Shown piece after piece: positions 26,595 through 34,518 of a stretch of DNA of 50,561 bases (position 1 is its first letter; the number at the start of each line of letters is the position of its first letter). This DNA is from Gammaproteobacteria bacterium (GTDB lineage: Bacteria > Pseudomonadota > Gammaproteobacteria > Steroidobacterales > Rariloculaceae). The position numbers were made by a program, and so were the translations under genes. The stretch spans positions 1 to 50,561 of the forward strand of contig JAJEGN010000002.1 in assembly GCA_022819855.1 (NCBI GenBank). The letters are read 5' to 3'. Under the pieces are notes generated by a model. It saw only the letters and a program-made list of their open reading frames with translations. It made no database searches and was not told the DNA's origin.

Positions 26595-28034
26595 TCAGAG
26601 CCGCGAGAGGATATCCTTGCTCGCGCGTTCGCCCGACTCCATGGCCGCTTCCATGCCGCGGCTGGCAACCGCGAGGTGCTCGCCGCAGAAGTGGATTCGT
26701 TCGTGGGGACTGCCCATGACGCGCGCATAGCGGGTGACTTCGCCGGGACCGAACAAGGCCCAGGCGCCGGCGGCCCAGCGATCGCCGCCCCAGGAGTGCA
26801 GGCCGATGAACTCGAGTTGGCCGCGAGAGGCCGGACGAATCGCAGTGATTGCATCGATGACGCGTCGGCCCGCGTCGGTCTCGCTGAGCGTGTCGAGCCC
26901 GGTGGCATGAGCTCCCGTGACCCAGGCGGTCAGGTGGGTGATTTCGGAAGGGTCGGTGCCGCTGCGGGCCGCGGCGACCATGCCGGGCAGTGAATCGGTG
27001 AACAGGCTCGGTGCATAGCCGTCGAGTTCCCAGAACGGCGTTCTCGGACGCAAATAGACCTGCGTGATGGCTTGTGAGCGCAGGCGGTCCACGGCTTCCG
27101 CCTGCAGTCCCGCGAGCGGTGGGTCGATCCGGATGCCGCGCAGCACGCCGAATGGCGCCGCAAAGACGACATGTTGCGCCCGGATGCGGCTGCCGTCGGC
27201 ACAATGAACGACCGCGGCACCGGCGCCAGCCCGGCGGCGCCACACATTGCTGTTCGGCCGCGAGCCGTCGGTGCGATGAACCACCGCGGCGTCCCGGCTG
27301 TGGTCGATCGCAACCACGGGACATTCAAGGCGCACCCCGCGACGCAGCGATGCGGCCATGGCCGCCGGGATGCTCTCCACGCCGTTCTCGGCCGTGTAGC
27401 CGAGGGTGTCCTTCGGCGCGAACGCGCGCTGTGCACGCGAGAACGCGGCCCGGAACAGCAGCAGCAGCGCAGACACGTCAGACGCGTCATCGCCGAAGGT
27501 CGAGTTGCGCGAGTAGCCGATGTCGATCGCTGCGTCGCTGCAGCCGAGACCGCGCATCCAGTCATGCATGGAGATGTCGAGAGCCGCGTGTCTTGGTTCG
27601 AGCCACTCCTCGGGCGAGCCGAGGGGGTTCTCCCGCATCGGCAGCGCGCGGCGATAGCGCCACGGCATCAGCGTCCTGTCGCCCTCGGGAAACGGGTTCG
27701 CCGGGTGATCGGGCCACTCGGCCTGGCGGATGATCTCGGCACCGAGCACGAGGTCCTGTTCGCGGAAGAACTCGAGCGTCGGTGTCACGTCGATGAGCCT
27801 GATGCCGTGGCGTGCGGCGGCAGTCATGATCCGCGTATAACCGGCGCCGATGTAGGTGCCGCCGGCCTCGGCGTTGTTGCCGAGTTGGCGCATCGAGTGG
27901 ATCCGCCCGCCGACCCGATTCTGGGCCTCGAGCACGAGGACATCGGCGCCCGCGGCCTCGAGGAGCGTCGCCGCGTTGAGACCGGAGAGTCCAGCGCCGA
28001 TAACGACAACGTCGTGTGAGGCGGCCGCGTTCAT
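26595..28034 (-). CDS. FAD-dependent amine-oxidase-family oxidoreductase at the end of the heme cluster
   Basis: A 479-residue flavoprotein. The N terminus holds the dinucleotide-binding loop VVVIGAGLSGLNAATLL, an acidic ribose ligand in LVLEAQNRVGGRI, and the C terminus the FAD-closing segment RIHFCGEHLAVASRG with MEAAMESGERA. The C-terminal motif is closer to monoamine/polyamine oxidases than to HemY. However, HemY/CgoX belongs to the same superfamily, and this gene follows hemH on the same strand. A role as coproporphyrinogen or protoporphyrinogen oxidase is therefore possible but unproven. Residues 249-259 and 273-283 are an internal duplication (AAVVH-x2-DGSR) absent from the usual fold. 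No ribosome-binding site is obvious before the ATG at 28034. Confidence 0.7.
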   Translation of the reverse strand: MNAAASHDVVVIGAGLSGLNAATLLEAAGADVLVLEAQNRVGGRIHSMRQLGNNAEAGGTYIGAGYTRIMTAAARHGIRLIDVTPTLEFFREQDLVLGAEIIRQAEWPDHPANPFPEGDRTLMPWRYRRALPMRENPLGSPEEWLEPRHAALDISMHDWMRGLGCSDAAIDIGYSRNSTFGDDASDVSALLLLFRAAFSRAQRAFAPKDTLGYTAENGVESIPAAMAASLRRGVRLECPVVAIDHSRDAAVVHRTDGSRPNSNVWRRRAGAGAAVVHCADGSRIRAQHVVFAAPFGVLRGIRIDPPLAGLQAEAVDRLRSQAITQVYLRPRTPFWELDGYAPSLFTDSLPGMVAAARSGTDPSEITHLTAWVTGAHATGLDTLSETDAGRRVIDAITAIRPASRGQLEFIGLHSWGGDRWAAGAWALFGPGEVTRYARVMGSPHERIHFCGEHLAVASRGMEAAMESGERASKDILSRL

Positions 28035-28188
28035 GCCACGGCGTCGACGGGCGATGCATGCTGCCCGAACCGGGTTGCGCCTCCCTCGATCATGACCGAC
28101 TTTCCGCGTCCGGAACTCTCGTTCCTCGCGCGATGTCGGGCGGGCGTTTTGCCTGTCCCGGCAGTACGCGGCGTACTTCCACGGACCG

Positions 28189-29277
28189 CTACCGAGTCGA
28201 ATCCGCGCCGCAGAGCGCGGGCTTCGCGGGTCCGGGGCGCCCCGACAGGCAACAGTCGGCCGGACAGCGGTCGTGGCTCGGGCCGAGAGAGCCGAGCGCC
28301 CGCCGGGCCGGCGATTCGCTCATCCGCTCGACGATGAGCTCGCGGACCATCCCGACGAAGGCCGGATGATCGCCGACCGTCGGAGCCCGGATCATGTTGA
28401 TCCCGGCGGCATCCGCGCGCTGCCTGGCTTCGATGTCGAGATCGAGCACGACCTCCATGTGGTCGCAGACGAAACCGACCGGTGCGACGATGACATCCTC
28501 GACGCCTTCGGCCGCGAGACTGTCGATCGCGTCGCTGACATCGGGGCCGAGCCACGGTTCGCCGCCGTACGAGGCGTTGTTGCTCTGATAAACCAGGCGC
28601 CAGCGTTGGTGTTCGAGCGCGTCGCCGATGAGCTTGCCGCATTCGCCGAGCTGCGCTTCGTAGCTTGCGTGCCGCGCCATCGACTGCGGCAGGCTGTGTG
28701 CCGTGAAGAGGATCGCGGCATTGCGTCGCCGGGCCTCGGAAAGCTGCTCCAGCGCCGCGACAATGCGTTCGCAGTTCGCTTCGATAAAGCCGGGATGGTT
28801 GAAGCCAAGGCGAAGCCGGTCGACGGCCGGCGCGCCGTCCACGGCGCTCGACGCGGCGTGGAGATCTTCGCGGTACTTGCGGCAACCGCTGTAGGAACTG
28901 AAGGTGCTCGTCACGAACGCGACCGCGCGCCCGATGCCGTCCCGCGCCATCTGCTCGAAGGTATCGGGCAGCAGCGGATGCCAGTTGCGGTTGCCCCAGT
29001 AGATCGGCAGCGCAGGACCGTGCGTATCGAGTTCGGTCTGCAGGGCCGCGATGAATTCGCGGGTCCGCGCGTTGATCGGGCTCACGCCGCCGAAGGCGTC
29101 GTAGCGCGCCGCGATGCGCGCTTTCGTCTCGGGCCTGACGGGCAAGCCGCGCAGCACGTTGTCGAGGAATGGCATGACGTCGTCGGGGCCTTCCGGTCCG
29201 CCGAACGAGACGATCAGTACCGCGTCGTAGTTGCGCGGCTCCTCGTCGTACGACAATGGGTCGAGCGGGGCGTTCAC
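28189..29277 (-). CDS. hemH: Ferrochelatase, coproporphyrin (CpfC/actinobacterial) type with Fe-S-type cysteines
   Basis: A 362-residue ferrochelatase inserting Fe2+ into a porphyrin. Catalytic residues by family pattern are His194 (FTAHSLPQSM) and Glu275 (GFVCDHMEVVLDLDIEA). The segments SSYSGCRKYRED, YQSNNASYGGEPWLGPDV and RAPTVGDHPAFV resemble actinobacterial coproporphyrin ferrochelatases rather than E. coli HemH. Cys132 and the C-terminal CPADCC (Cys338, 342, 343) are placed like the 2Fe-2S ligands of that group. The start is a GTG at 29277, seven bases after the hemQ stop; the frame is open further upstream, but only into hemQ. Direct use of coproporphyrin is an inference from relatives and from adjacent hemQ. 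Confidence 0.9.
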   Translation of the reverse strand: MNAPLDPLSYDEEPRNYDAVLIVSFGGPEGPDDVMPFLDNVLRGLPVRPETKARIAARYDAFGGVSPINARTREFIAALQTELDTHGPALPIYWGNRNWHPLLPDTFEQMARDGIGRAVAFVTSTFSSYSGCRKYREDLHAASSAVDGAPAVDRLRLGFNHPGFIEANCERIVAALEQLSEARRRNAAILFTAHSLPQSMARHASYEAQLGECGKLIGDALEHQRWRLVYQSNNASYGGEPWLGPDVSDAIDSLAAEGVEDVIVAPVGFVCDHMEVVLDLDIEARQRADAAGINMIRAPTVGDHPAFVGMVRELIVERMSESPARRALGSLGPSHDRCPADCCLSGRPGPAKPALCGADSTR

Positions 29278-29284
29278 GGAGCTG

Positions 29285-30019
29285 TCAGGCCTGGTGTTGC
29301 CAGAATGTCCTGCCGACGAAGAACGGCCCGAGACTGTCCAGATACTGCGACGTCTGCTCGGTCTTGCGCATCTCCTGGACCACGGCCGACAGCGGATGCA
29401 GCTCGGGTCCGACCAGCCCGATGATGAAGTCGTTGTCGTTCCTGTCCAGACCGTGGCAGGCGAGGCGGATGTCGGCGGCGTAACCGGCAACGCCGTAACG
29501 CTTCGCGAGGGTACCGTGTTCGGCGAGGATCCGCCGCTGGTGATCGGCCGGCAGGGTCTGGAACTTCTTGGAACGCTGCAGCGGATACCAGACCGCCCAG
29601 GCGAAGTCGGGATTGAGAAGCTTCTGCCGTGGCTTGATCAACAGCGTGTCCTCGAGATCCGGCTCGTAGCCGATGGAGTAGCTGCGGCCGAGCATGTCGA
29701 ACTCGGGCTTGTGTTCGAAACGCTGGAACGGCGGGTTCTGAAACACGGTGCGCAGCCTGCCGACGAAATGCCCCGGATCCTCGTGAGCCGCAATGACGCC
29801 AATGCCGGCCGGGTCATTGGCGTCGACGTAAAGCGCGCCTTCGATGCCTGCGGCTTCGAGCGCGTCGGCTGCGTCCCGCGCGTCAAGGCATGCACCGAAC
29901 GCCGTGAACTTCATGAAGAGCCGCCGGTCAAGCGATGTCACCTCGCCATGGCTCATGCCCTTCTCGCTCAGATCGAGCGGCGCCGGTGCGGAATTCTTCC
30001 TTGCCGTTGTTGTGTTCAT
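29285..30019 (-). CDS. hemQ: HemQ/ChdC-like chlorite-dismutase-family protein (predicted coproheme decarboxylase)
   Basis: A 244-residue member of the chlorite dismutase superfamily. The C-terminal half has WAVWYPLQRSKKF with Tyr145, at the place of the reactive tyrosine of HemQ enzymes, then RRILAEHGTLAKRYG with His168, the likely heme ligand. VVQEMRKTEQTSQY and GPFFVGR end the domain. HemQ converts iron-coproporphyrin III to heme b using peroxide. Respiratory chlorite dismutase is unlikely given the hemE and hemH neighbours. The ATG at 30019 is chosen because GGAG lies five bases upstream; a GTG at 30052 is in frame. It is seven bases from hemH. Confidence 0.82.
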   Translation of the reverse strand: MNTTTARKNSAPAPLDLSEKGMSHGEVTSLDRRLFMKFTAFGACLDARDAADALEAAGIEGALYVDANDPAGIGVIAAHEDPGHFVGRLRTVFQNPPFQRFEHKPEFDMLGRSYSIGYEPDLEDTLLIKPRQKLLNPDFAWAVWYPLQRSKKFQTLPADHQRRILAEHGTLAKRYGVAGYAADIRLACHGLDRNDNDFIIGLVGPELHPLSAVVQEMRKTEQTSQYLDSLGPFFVGRTFWQHQA

Positions 30020-30048
30020 ATCCGCTCCAGATTCCTGTTTCCTCTTGT

Positions 30049-30168
30049 TCACACAACATCCCGGTCAACGAGGTCGGCGTTGCGCGCGAAAGACCGGCGA
30101 GGGCGCGACCGCCGCGAACGGCGACCTGAGCGATTGCTTCGATCGTTCAGCAGATCATCGAAAGACAT
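30049..30168 (-). CDS. Predicted 39-residue Arg-rich small protein in the heme operon
   Basis: A short ORF starting 15 bases after the hemE stop, with a CGGAGAA ribosome-binding site six bases before its ATG. It begins MSFDDLLNDRSN, continues with an Arg/Ser-rich core, and ends with an acidic tail. Its TGA overlaps a possible GTG start of hemQ. The placement and signals resemble a real coupled gene, but no similarity is recognised and amino-acid bias alone could create it. Confidence 0.4.
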   Translation of the reverse strand: MSFDDLLNDRSNRSGRRSRRSRPRRSFARNADLVDRDVV

Positions 30169-30183
30169 GCGTGATTCTCCGTT

Positions 30184-31248
30184 TCAGGCGCGTCCTGCCG
30201 CGATGTCGAGCCGGACTTCGCCGTGCACGGCTTCGATCAGCGCCTCGACGCTTGCGACGGGCGTCGTCGGCAGAATGCCGTGTCCGAGATTGACGATATG
30301 GCCATCCGGGGCGACGCTGTCGAGCAGATGCCGTGTCCGTTCGGCCGTTGCCTCGGGCCCTGCCAGAAGCACCGCCGGGTCGATGTTGCCCTGCACCGCG
30401 CGCTCGGGATACCTGCTCTGCAACTGCCCGAGATCCATGCGCCAGTCCGTCGCGATCGCTTCGGCGGGCAGCTTCGCATAGGCGTCGATGAGGTGCGGCG
30501 CATTCTGCACGAACATGATGCGCGGAATGCCGGCGGCGCCGACCGTCTCGAGCAGCGACTGAAGATGTGGCTTGATGAGTTTCTGCCAGTCCGCCAATGA
30601 CAATAGTCCCGCCCAGGAATCGAAGATCTGGACGGCGTCAGCGCCTGCTTCGGCCTGCGCGATCAAGTAGCGTCCCATGAGGTCGGACAGGCGCGAGAGC
30701 AGCGCATCCAGAAGCTCGGGCCGTTCCGCCGCGAAGGCGCGCAGCGTCGGAAAGTCCTTCACTCCGCGGCCTTCGACGAGGTAGGCGGCGAGCGTCCACG
30801 GCGCGCCGCAGAAGCCGAGCAAGGCGACGTTTTCGGGCAGTTCGCCGCGCGTGATCCGGAGCGCCGTCATGACCTCGGGGGCGACCGCGTCCGGGTCCGG
30901 GTTCGGGCGCCGGAGCCGCTCCACGCCGCGCCGGTCGCGAATCGGATCGGCGACGACGGGGCCCGGATCGAAATCGAAGTCGATGCCGAGCGCGGGCATC
31001 GGGCTCATGATGTCGGCGAAGACGATGGCCGCGTCGAGTTCGAAGCGGCGCAATGGCATCAGCGTGACCTCGGCCGCAAGCTCGGCGTCGCCCGACAGCG
31101 CCTTGAAGCTGTGGCTCTTGCGAAACTCGCGGTACTCGGGCAGGTAGCGGCCCGCCTGGCGCATGATCCAGACGGGCCGCCGCGCAGTCGGTTCGCCGCG
31201 CAGCGCCGCGAGCAGCGGTTTGGGGTCGTGTTCCAGGGGTCTAACCAT
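30184..31248 (-). CDS. hemE: Uroporphyrinogen decarboxylase HemE
   Basis: A 354-residue TIM-barrel enzyme decarboxylating the four acetates of uroporphyrinogen III to give coproporphyrinogen III. It has the signatures RRPVWIMRQAGRYLPEYRE and GFCGAPWTLAAYLVEG, plus FADIMSPMPALG and QIFDSWAGLLS. The ATG at 31248 lies eight bases inside the 3' end of the response-regulator gene, so it is translationally linked to the two-component system. A longer frame from 31440 would overlap that gene fully and is rejected. Confidence 0.96.
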   Translation of the reverse strand: MVRPLEHDPKPLLAALRGEPTARRPVWIMRQAGRYLPEYREFRKSHSFKALSGDAELAAEVTLMPLRRFELDAAIVFADIMSPMPALGIDFDFDPGPVVADPIRDRRGVERLRRPNPDPDAVAPEVMTALRITRGELPENVALLGFCGAPWTLAAYLVEGRGVKDFPTLRAFAAERPELLDALLSRLSDLMGRYLIAQAEAGADAVQIFDSWAGLLSLADWQKLIKPHLQSLLETVGAAGIPRIMFVQNAPHLIDAYAKLPAEAIATDWRMDLGQLQSRYPERAVQGNIDPAVLLAGPEATAERTRHLLDSVAPDGHIVNLGHGILPTTPVASVEALIEAVHGEVRLDIAAGRA

Positions 31249-31984
31249 CTCGATCCGCCTCGTGATCGGCTGCTTCGGCGTGCAGGGTGAATCGATATCC
31301 CACGCCGCGAACCGTGTGGAAGTGGGCGGGCAACTCGGGGTTGCGCTCGAATCGTCTGCGCAGGCGCACGATGAAGTTGTCGATCGTCCGTGTGGACGGG
31401 AAGACCTCGTAGCCCCAGACGCGATCGAGTACTTCTTCACGGGTGACGACGACGCCCTCGCGCTCCGACAACGCCTTCAGGATCATGGCTTCCTTGTGCG
31501 TCAGCGCGTGTTCCGTACCGTCCCAGGCGCGTGCCTGCCAGGTTCTGAAATCGACGCTGTTGCCGCCGAACGCCAGCGCCGCGGAAGTCGTGTCGTACCA
31601 GCGGCTGCGTCTCAGGATCGCCTCGACCCGGAGGAGCAGTTCCTTCAGATGAAAGGGTTTCCCAAGATAATCGTCGCCACCGGCCTCGAAGCCGCGAACG
31701 CGGTCTTCCGGCGCGTTCTTGACCGTCAGGAACAGCACGGGGGTCTGCCGGCCCTCCGCGCGCAGCCTCGCGCACAACTCGACACCGTCCATCTTCGGCA
31801 TCATGACGTCGAGCACGAGCAGATCGAAGTCGCCGTCCAACACCGCGTCGAGACCCTGCTGACCGTCGTAGGCGACTTCGGTTGCGTAGCCTTCGGCCTC
31901 CAGGTTTTCGCGGATTCCGTCGGCGAGGTGCGCTTCGTCGTCGACGACCAGTATGCGCGCCGCTTGTGTCAGGCTTTCGTTCAT
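31241..31984 (-). CDS. OmpR/PhoB-family response regulator in the heme operon
   Basis: A 247-residue regulator: receiver domain (ILVVDDEAHLADGI, phosphoacceptor Asp59 in LLVLDVMMPKMDG, the Thr and Lys of FLTVKN and YLGKPF) and a C-terminal winged helix (LTHKEAMILKAL, TIDNFIVRLRRRFE, HFHTVRGVGYRF). Its kinase is encoded immediately upstream with an ATGA overlap, and hemE starts within its last codons. The likely role is to control this heme operon. A candidate binding site with two TGTCAC repeats lies upstream of hemA. The signal is unknown. Confidence 0.93.
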   Translation of the reverse strand: MNESLTQAARILVVDDEAHLADGIRENLEAEGYATEVAYDGQQGLDAVLDGDFDLLVLDVMMPKMDGVELCARLRAEGRQTPVLFLTVKNAPEDRVRGFEAGGDDYLGKPFHLKELLLRVEAILRRSRWYDTTSAALAFGGNSVDFRTWQARAWDGTEHALTHKEAMILKALSEREGVVVTREEVLDRVWGYEVFPSTRTIDNFIVRLRRRFERNPELPAHFHTVRGVGYRFTLHAEAADHEADRDG

Positions 31985-33060
31985 TTCGCTGCCGGCCACC
32001 GGATCGTCACCGTCGCGCCCTCTCCCGGACCGTCACTCCGGGCCTCGATCCGGGCGCCGGACAGTTCGGCGAGCCGCCGGACGATGTACAGCCCAAGACC
32101 CGTGCCGGGGCCCGAGCGCCTCAGCTCGTCCCCGAGACGGTAGAATTTTTCGAAAATCATCGCGGAGTCCTCGGGGGCGAAACCTCGCCCGTCGTCGGTC
32201 ACACTGAGTTCGATGGCCGCGTCCTCCTGTCCGGCCCGCACCGCGATCGCCCGCCCGTCGCCTGCGATGCAGGCCTTGACGGCGTTGTCGAGCAGGTTGC
32301 GAAGTATCGACTCGAGCGCCGTCTTGTCCACCGATAGCGTCAGCGCTTCGGGCACGTCGAGGGCGACCGAAATCCCGTTTCGCTCGGCACGTTCGGCAAT
32401 CTCATCGACGCTCGCGCGCACGGCTGCGGCAAGCGCGGTCCGTTGCGGAGTCAACTCGTGACGGCCTTCCTCGAGTCGCGTGGTGTCGAGCAGATTGTCG
32501 ATCATGCCCAGCAGGCGCTCGCCGTCTTCGACGATGCGCCGCGAGAGCCGCTTGCTGTCCGCCTCCGCAGCCCTCAATTCGATCGTCTCGGCGGCGAGCT
32601 GGATGCTCGCGAGGGGACTTTTGAACTCGTGCGAAACGGCCGCCAGGAAATTCTGCTGGCGTCTGCGCAGTTGAGCATCGTGGCGAATCGCGCGCGTGAG
32701 CACGCCCATCCCACCGAGGAGCACGATGAGAAAGAATGCGCCCTCCCAGACGTACTGGTTCGTGCGTCTGGCGCGCTCGCGTTCGAGTTCCGCGATTGCG
32801 TCGGCGCTCACGGTCGCGATGCCCGTGTCCGGCGAGATTTCCACGTGCGGGAACAACTCGTTCGGCGCAGTCGCTTGCGAGCCTTCCGACAACACTGCAA
32901 CGGCTGCGGCATCAGCCTCGTACAGCGCGGCGAAACGCCGCTCGACATCGCGCGTATAGCCCAGGTTCTCGATGATCCAGTAGGCCACCTGTAACGTTGA
33001 GACGATCAGCAGCACGAGGAAGCCGACCTGCAGGGCCTTGCTGGGATCGCGCCTGATCAT
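31981..33060 (-). CDS. Sensor histidine kinase in the heme operon
   Basis: A 359-residue membrane kinase. Transmembrane helices lie at about residues 11-30 and 105-123. Between them is an extracytoplasmic sensor region of about 70 residues without a recognised domain and without obvious heme-binding motifs. The dimerisation helix carries the phosphorylated His144 in AVSHEFKSPLASIQ. The ATPase domain has NLLDNAVKA, VTDDGRGFAPED, FEKFYR and GPGTGLGLYIVRR. The start (ATG 33060) is seven bases after the hemL stop; a frame-open ATG at 33144 lies inside hemL. It overlaps the response regulator by ATGA. It may sense heme status or envelope redox stress. Confidence 0.93.
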   Translation of the reverse strand: MIRRDPSKALQVGFLVLLIVSTLQVAYWIIENLGYTRDVERRFAALYEADAAAVAVLSEGSQATAPNELFPHVEISPDTGIATVSADAIAELERERARRTNQYVWEGAFFLIVLLGGMGVLTRAIRHDAQLRRRQQNFLAAVSHEFKSPLASIQLAAETIELRAAEADSKRLSRRIVEDGERLLGMIDNLLDTTRLEEGRHELTPQRTALAAAVRASVDEIAERAERNGISVALDVPEALTLSVDKTALESILRNLLDNAVKACIAGDGRAIAVRAGQEDAAIELSVTDDGRGFAPEDSAMIFEKFYRLGDELRRSGPGTGLGLYIVRRLAELSGARIEARSDGPGEGATVTIRWPAAK

Positions 33061-33067
33061 GGCAGGT

Positions 33068-34438
33068 TCACCCGGTTTCGCCTTGATCAGCGCGCCGTGA
33101 AGTCGCCAACCGGAGCTGCGCGTGGGAGTGTTCGCGGGTTTCATCGGGATGTGCGTTGGTCAGCGCGCTGCGAAGACCCTCACCGAGGCGGTCGATGTCG
33201 GCGCGCGAATGCGCCAGCGACAGGAAGCCCACCTCGTAGGCCGAAGGCGCAAGCGCGATGCCTTGCGCGAGCAGCGAATGAAACAGCTTCGCGTAGGCTT
33301 CACCGGACTCCGGCGCGACCGCTTCCGCAGTACGCGGCGGCGCGCTCGCGAAGAGCGCGATCCAGAATATCGAGCCGATCCGGGCAAGCGACGCCGGGAA
33401 GGGGCTCTCGCGCAGCGCGTCGCCGAGCACCTGCTCGAGGTGTTGGCCGCGCTCCTCGAGTACGCGCCAGCCGTCGGATTCCCGAAGTACTTCCAGAGTC
33501 GCAAGTCCCGCGGCCATGGCCACCGGGTTGCCGGACAGCGTGCCGGCCTGGTAGACGCTGCCCTCGGGGGCGAGTTCGTGCATGAGTTCGCGGCGGCCGG
33601 CGAACGCGCCCACGGGCATGCCGCCGCCGATGACCTTGCCGAAGGTCGCGAGGTCCGGCACGAGATCGTAGTGCGCCGCGGCGCCGCCCGGTCCGAGCCT
33701 GAAGCCGGTGATGACCTCGTCGAAGATCAGGAGCGCTCCGTGGGCATCGCATTGCGAGCGAAGTGCCTGCAGGAACTCGGGCCGCTGAATCAGGAGCCCG
33801 TTGTTCGCCGGTATCGGTTCGACGATCACGGCCGCGATGCGCTCGCCTTCGGCCAGGAAGAGCGCGTCGAGCGCCGCCTCGTCGTCAAGCGGCAGGACGC
33901 GCGTCAGGCCTGCGAAGTCGGCCGGCACACCGGCTGAGGACGGTTCGCCGAAGGTCACGAGGCCGGAGCCTGCGGCGACGAGCAGATGATCGACGTGCCC
34001 GTGGTAACAGCCGGAGAATTTCACGATCAGGTCGCGGCCCGTCGCGCCGCGCGCGAGCCGGACCGCGCTCATGACTGCTTCGGTGCCCGAAGACACGAAC
34101 CGCAGCTGCTCGATCCCCGGGTAGCTCTGCGCGACCTGCTCGGCGAGTTCGATCTCGGCTTGGCACGGCGCGCCGTAGGACGTGCCTCGGCGCACGGCCG
34201 CTTCGATGGCGGCGACCACTTTCGGATGGGCGTGGCCGAGGATCAGCGGCCCCCAGGAACCGACGAAGTCGAGGTATGGGCGATCGTCGACATCGACGAC
34301 GGTCTGAGCCTTGGCATCCCGAATCACGAGGGGCGTGCCACCGACGGCGCGGAATGCCCGCACGGGGGAGTTGACGCCGCCGGGCAAAGCGGCCTTCGCG
34401 CGTGCGAACCAGGCCTGTGACTGCGTTCCGGCCGTCAC
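33068..34438 (-). CDS. hemL: Glutamate-1-semialdehyde 2,1-aminomutase HemL
   Basis: A 456-residue PLP enzyme converting glutamate-1-semialdehyde to 5-aminolevulinate. It shows PGGVNSPVRAF, GSWGPLILGHAHP, FVSSGTEAVMSAVRLAR, FSGCYHGHVDH, LIFDEVITGFRLG, and the PLP lysine in FGKVIGGGMPVGAF. The GTG at 34438 is chosen because GGGGGA lies six bases upstream. The C terminus is about 25 residues longer than usual (ends RRADQGETG). The 76-bp gap from hemB contains an imperfect copy of the hemL 5' end. Confidence 0.95.
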   Translation of the reverse strand: MTAGTQSQAWFARAKAALPGGVNSPVRAFRAVGGTPLVIRDAKAQTVVDVDDRPYLDFVGSWGPLILGHAHPKVVAAIEAAVRRGTSYGAPCQAEIELAEQVAQSYPGIEQLRFVSSGTEAVMSAVRLARGATGRDLIVKFSGCYHGHVDHLLVAAGSGLVTFGEPSSAGVPADFAGLTRVLPLDDEAALDALFLAEGERIAAVIVEPIPANNGLLIQRPEFLQALRSQCDAHGALLIFDEVITGFRLGPGGAAAHYDLVPDLATFGKVIGGGMPVGAFAGRRELMHELAPEGSVYQAGTLSGNPVAMAAGLATLEVLRESDGWRVLEERGQHLEQVLGDALRESPFPASLARIGSIFWIALFASAPPRTAEAVAPESGEAYAKLFHSLLAQGIALAPSAYEVGFLSLAHSRADIDRLGEGLRSALTNAHPDETREHSHAQLRLATSRRADQGETG

Positions 34439-34475
34439 AAGCGGTCCCCCGACCGTGACGGTCGCTCCGCTGCGC

Positions 34476-34518
34476 CGCGCATGCGCGCCAGTGCTTCTGA
34501 CCGCGTTCCGGCGGTCAC
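34476..34518 (-). repeat. Degenerate upstream copy of the hemL 5' end
   Basis: 34476-34518 matches 34397-34438 (the first 14 codons of hemL) at about 34 of 43 positions with one gap, including a 10-base identical run. The upstream copy is 80 bp away and out of frame, and its GTG overlaps the hemB stop as GTGA. This suggests a partial tandem duplication that displaced the original start. Confidence 0.5.

Noticed and set aside
29285..30019. Annotation as respiratory chlorite dismutase
   Set aside because: Neighbouring hemE and hemH and the Tyr in WYPL favour HemQ; no perchlorate or chlorate reductase genes are present.
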